From Armatimonadota bacterium (GTDB lineage: Bacteria; Armatimonadota; Zipacnadia; Zipacnadales; UBA11051), in assembly GCA_003542955.1 (NCBI GenBank), contig DPJP01000311.1:1-8223 (forward strand): DNA of 8,223 bases, written 5' to 3'. The notes under the pieces were generated by a model. That model had not been told where the DNA came from, did not search any database, and worked only from the letters and a program-made list of their open reading frames with translations. Each line of letters begins with the position of its first letter. The stretch's first letter is position 1. The translations under genes were made by a program, and so were the position numbers. Shown here one piece after another: positions 6,688-8,223 of the stretch.

Positions 6688-8223
6688 CTACCTGTGGCCC
6701 TGACGCGCCTGCGTAAGGGCCTCCTGGCGGCCCACGACATGCTCGAGCAGGCTCTCATCGCAGGCCGCGCCCTCGCCCGGGACGGCGTGCCAGCGCCCGG
6801 CGTCGTAGCTGAAGCAGTTGTAGAAGGTCAGGACGGACGCCAGTTGGGCGCGCGAGACGCGCCGGATGAAGTTGAGCTGCGCCCAGAGTTGGTCGAAGAG
6901 CACGCCCTTGTCGCCCATCAGCGGCAGGCACAACTCCCGCAGGCTCAGCGGGTGCCCGTGCAGGCGCTCGGCCCACTCCTCGAGTTCGGCAAGAGTCTCC
7001 TTGCCGATGTAGGTCCTGCTGTCAGTTTCGCCGTCATACTCGAGCAGGTACTCGCCCGGGATGTCGGTTTTCACTATCGTCAGTTCCGCGCCGGAGGGCG
7101 GCAGCACCGTCTGGAACCATGGGCCCAGGCCGGTCACGAGCCGCGTCTCCCGGTTCAGCCATGCTCCGATGAGCAGATGGCCCTTGTACCGGAGGTCGAT
7201 CGGGATCAGGTTTGCGTCGGATGCGTAGAACTCCATGTCGGTGGCGCGGACGTACATCGTGCCGGCGCGGTAGTGATGGTTGAGCACCGGGCTGGTGATG
7301 CGACCGGCGGGAGCCTCCGCGACAACCGGCGACACGTACGGCTCGCCGATGTCATCGTAGTACGGCTCCGTGGCAGCCTCGCGGGCGCTCTCGGAGAGGC
7401 CTTCGAGCGCCAGCAGCACATCTCGGCTCCGGAGCTTCCCGCCCTCGCCGAGCTCGATCGTCCACCTCGGCACGATAAGCGTCTCCGGCACCACTCGCGC
7501 CCACCAGGGCACCGCCGCGGAGCGCAGGTAGCGCCCCGGCTGCAGGCGCCGCAGGCTCTGCATGGTTGACAGCAGCACCTCGACCGCGTGCACGGCAGGC
7601 GCGTACTTGCGCTGATTGGGCGTGAGTTCGAGCACATCGCCGACGATCTGCTCGACCGTGAGCGGGCCGTGGCAGGCCTGCACGAGTTGCGTGATGGTCT
7701 GAATCTCCTCCGCGGTCAGCGTTCGGCGCTTGTCCTCCTCGATCTCTCTGGTCAGAATCTCCCCGATATCGGCGTCCAGGGGCTCGGGGCGGTCGCCCTC
7801 GCTCAGGCCGCTCAGCGTCTTGCTCAGCTTCGGAAGCCACGAAGCCAGCATCCAGCTTGGCCCGCTCAGAGACACGAACCGTCCCTGCTCGTCGGCGAGC
7901 ATCTGACGCAGAAGCTCCACTGCGTCGAACTTCTCCCCATGGTGGTGGGCGACCAGCGCCCCAAGCGCCTTGTTCGACAGTGGCCGCTTTGCCGCCTCGA
8001 GCACTGCCGCCGCGGTATCGATGAGGTTGCGGGAAGTGAGCCTGGCGTTGGTGCACGTATCCCAGACGGCCTGGAGCGCCTCGTCGGCATCCAACTCATT
8101 GAGGTAGAGCACACGGGCGGATTCCATGCCCGGCACCGGCCGGAACATCCAGTCTGTCAGGTACACGTGGCCTTGCCCGATCATCCCGATGATTCCCGAA
8201 CTCTCGAGACTGCTCAGAACGAT
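6688..8223 (-). CDS. Uncharacterised protein with several winged-helix-like (HARE-HTH-like) segments and a B3-like barrel region, 5' partial
   Basis: I do not recognise a named family. The frame stays open through the right edge (13 codons before the first visible ATG, at 8184), so the start is outside the window; the visible part has 511 codons. Using 8184 as residue 1, four segments look like small winged helices, each a helical run closing on a G-(H/R)-aromatic/aliphatic wing: the cut N-terminus (ending GHVYLTDW, 5-12), 57-108 (ending GRFVSL), 161-221 (ending GRYLRS) and 396-470 (ending GRWHAVPG). The second fits the HARE-HTH pattern of helices plus 'rPLs.kaLg..v'. Residues about 306-385 are beta-rich (GTMYVRATDMEFY, LIPIDLRYKG, GLGPWF, GEYLLEYDGE) and could be a B3-like DNA-binding barrel. 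Residues 137-160 are charged. No signal peptide, membrane helix, nuclease or ATPase motif is visible. A DNA-binding or regulatory role is plausible but is inference. It lies 146 bp upstream of gltX on the same strand. Confidence 0.8.
   Translation of the reverse strand: MVLSSLESSGIIGMIGQGHVYLTDWMFRPVPGMESARVLYLNELDADEALQAVWDTCTNARLTSRNLIDTAAAVLEAAKRPLSNKALGALVAHHHGEKFDAVELLRQMLADEQGRFVSLSGPSWMLASWLPKLSKTLSGLSEGDRPEPLDADIGEILTREIEEDKRRTLTAEEIQTITQLVQACHGPLTVEQIVGDVLELTPNQRKYAPAVHAVEVLLSTMQSLRRLQPGRYLRSAAVPWWARVVPETLIVPRWTIELGEGGKLRSRDVLLALEGLSESAREAATEPYYDDIGEPYVSPVVAEAPAGRITSPVLNHHYRAGTMYVRATDMEFYASDANLIPIDLRYKGHLLIGAWLNRETRLVTGLGPWFQTVLPPSGAELTIVKTDIPGEYLLEYDGETDSRTYIGKETLAELEEWAERLHGHPLSLRELCLPLMGDKGVLFDQLWAQLNFIRRVSRAQLASVLTFYNCFSYDAGRWHAVPGEGAACDESLLEHVVGRQEALTQARQGHR

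Noticed and set aside
1..8223. A dedicated novel system such as a defence island or biosynthetic cluster
   Set aside because: Five of six genes are conserved housekeeping functions from unrelated pathways; only the right-edge protein is uncharacterised, and its other neighbours are not visible.

Overview
The window is a GC-rich bacterial chromosomal segment with six protein genes, all on the minus strand. In transcription order (right to left) they are: a multi-domain, probably DNA-binding protein of unknown function, cut by the right window edge; glutamyl-tRNA synthetase (gltX); a short-form phosphomethylpyrimidine synthase (thiC); a membrane-anchored parvulin-type peptidyl-prolyl isomerase with a TPR tail; ammonia-dependent NAD+ synthetase (nadE); and 16S rRNA 2'-O-methyltransferase I (rsmI). 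I see no mobile element, CRISPR array, tRNA or rRNA gene, and no broken gene.

Layout: ppi, nadE and rsmI are closely spaced (37 and 32 bp gaps) and could form one transcription unit. Larger gaps of about 140 to 160 bp precede gltX, thiC and ppi. The gltX-thiC gap holds the clearest regulatory signal: a TTGCAT-N17-TATAAT promoter facing thiC, then a leader of about 105 nt with two mutually exclusive hairpins and no recognisable TPP riboswitch. The thiC-ppi gap holds a chain of strong GC hairpins, the last ending three bases before the ppi Shine-Dalgarno sequence. I see no hairpin followed by a T-run, so no intrinsic terminator is called.

Organism: high GC, dense co-directional housekeeping genes, the short ThiC and a PrsA/PpiD-like chaperone joined to TPRs suggest a free-living bacterium outside the best-studied proteobacteria. 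A deep-branching or uncultured high-GC phylum such as Armatimonadota or a relative is only a guess; nothing here proves the taxon.

The genes supply unrelated core functions: tRNA charging, thiamin pyrimidine synthesis, extracytoplasmic protein folding, NAD synthesis and rRNA modification. They do not form an obvious dedicated pathway or defence system. The most novel-looking items are the uncharacterised winged-helix/barrel protein at the right edge, the thiC leader, and the domain build of the isomerase.
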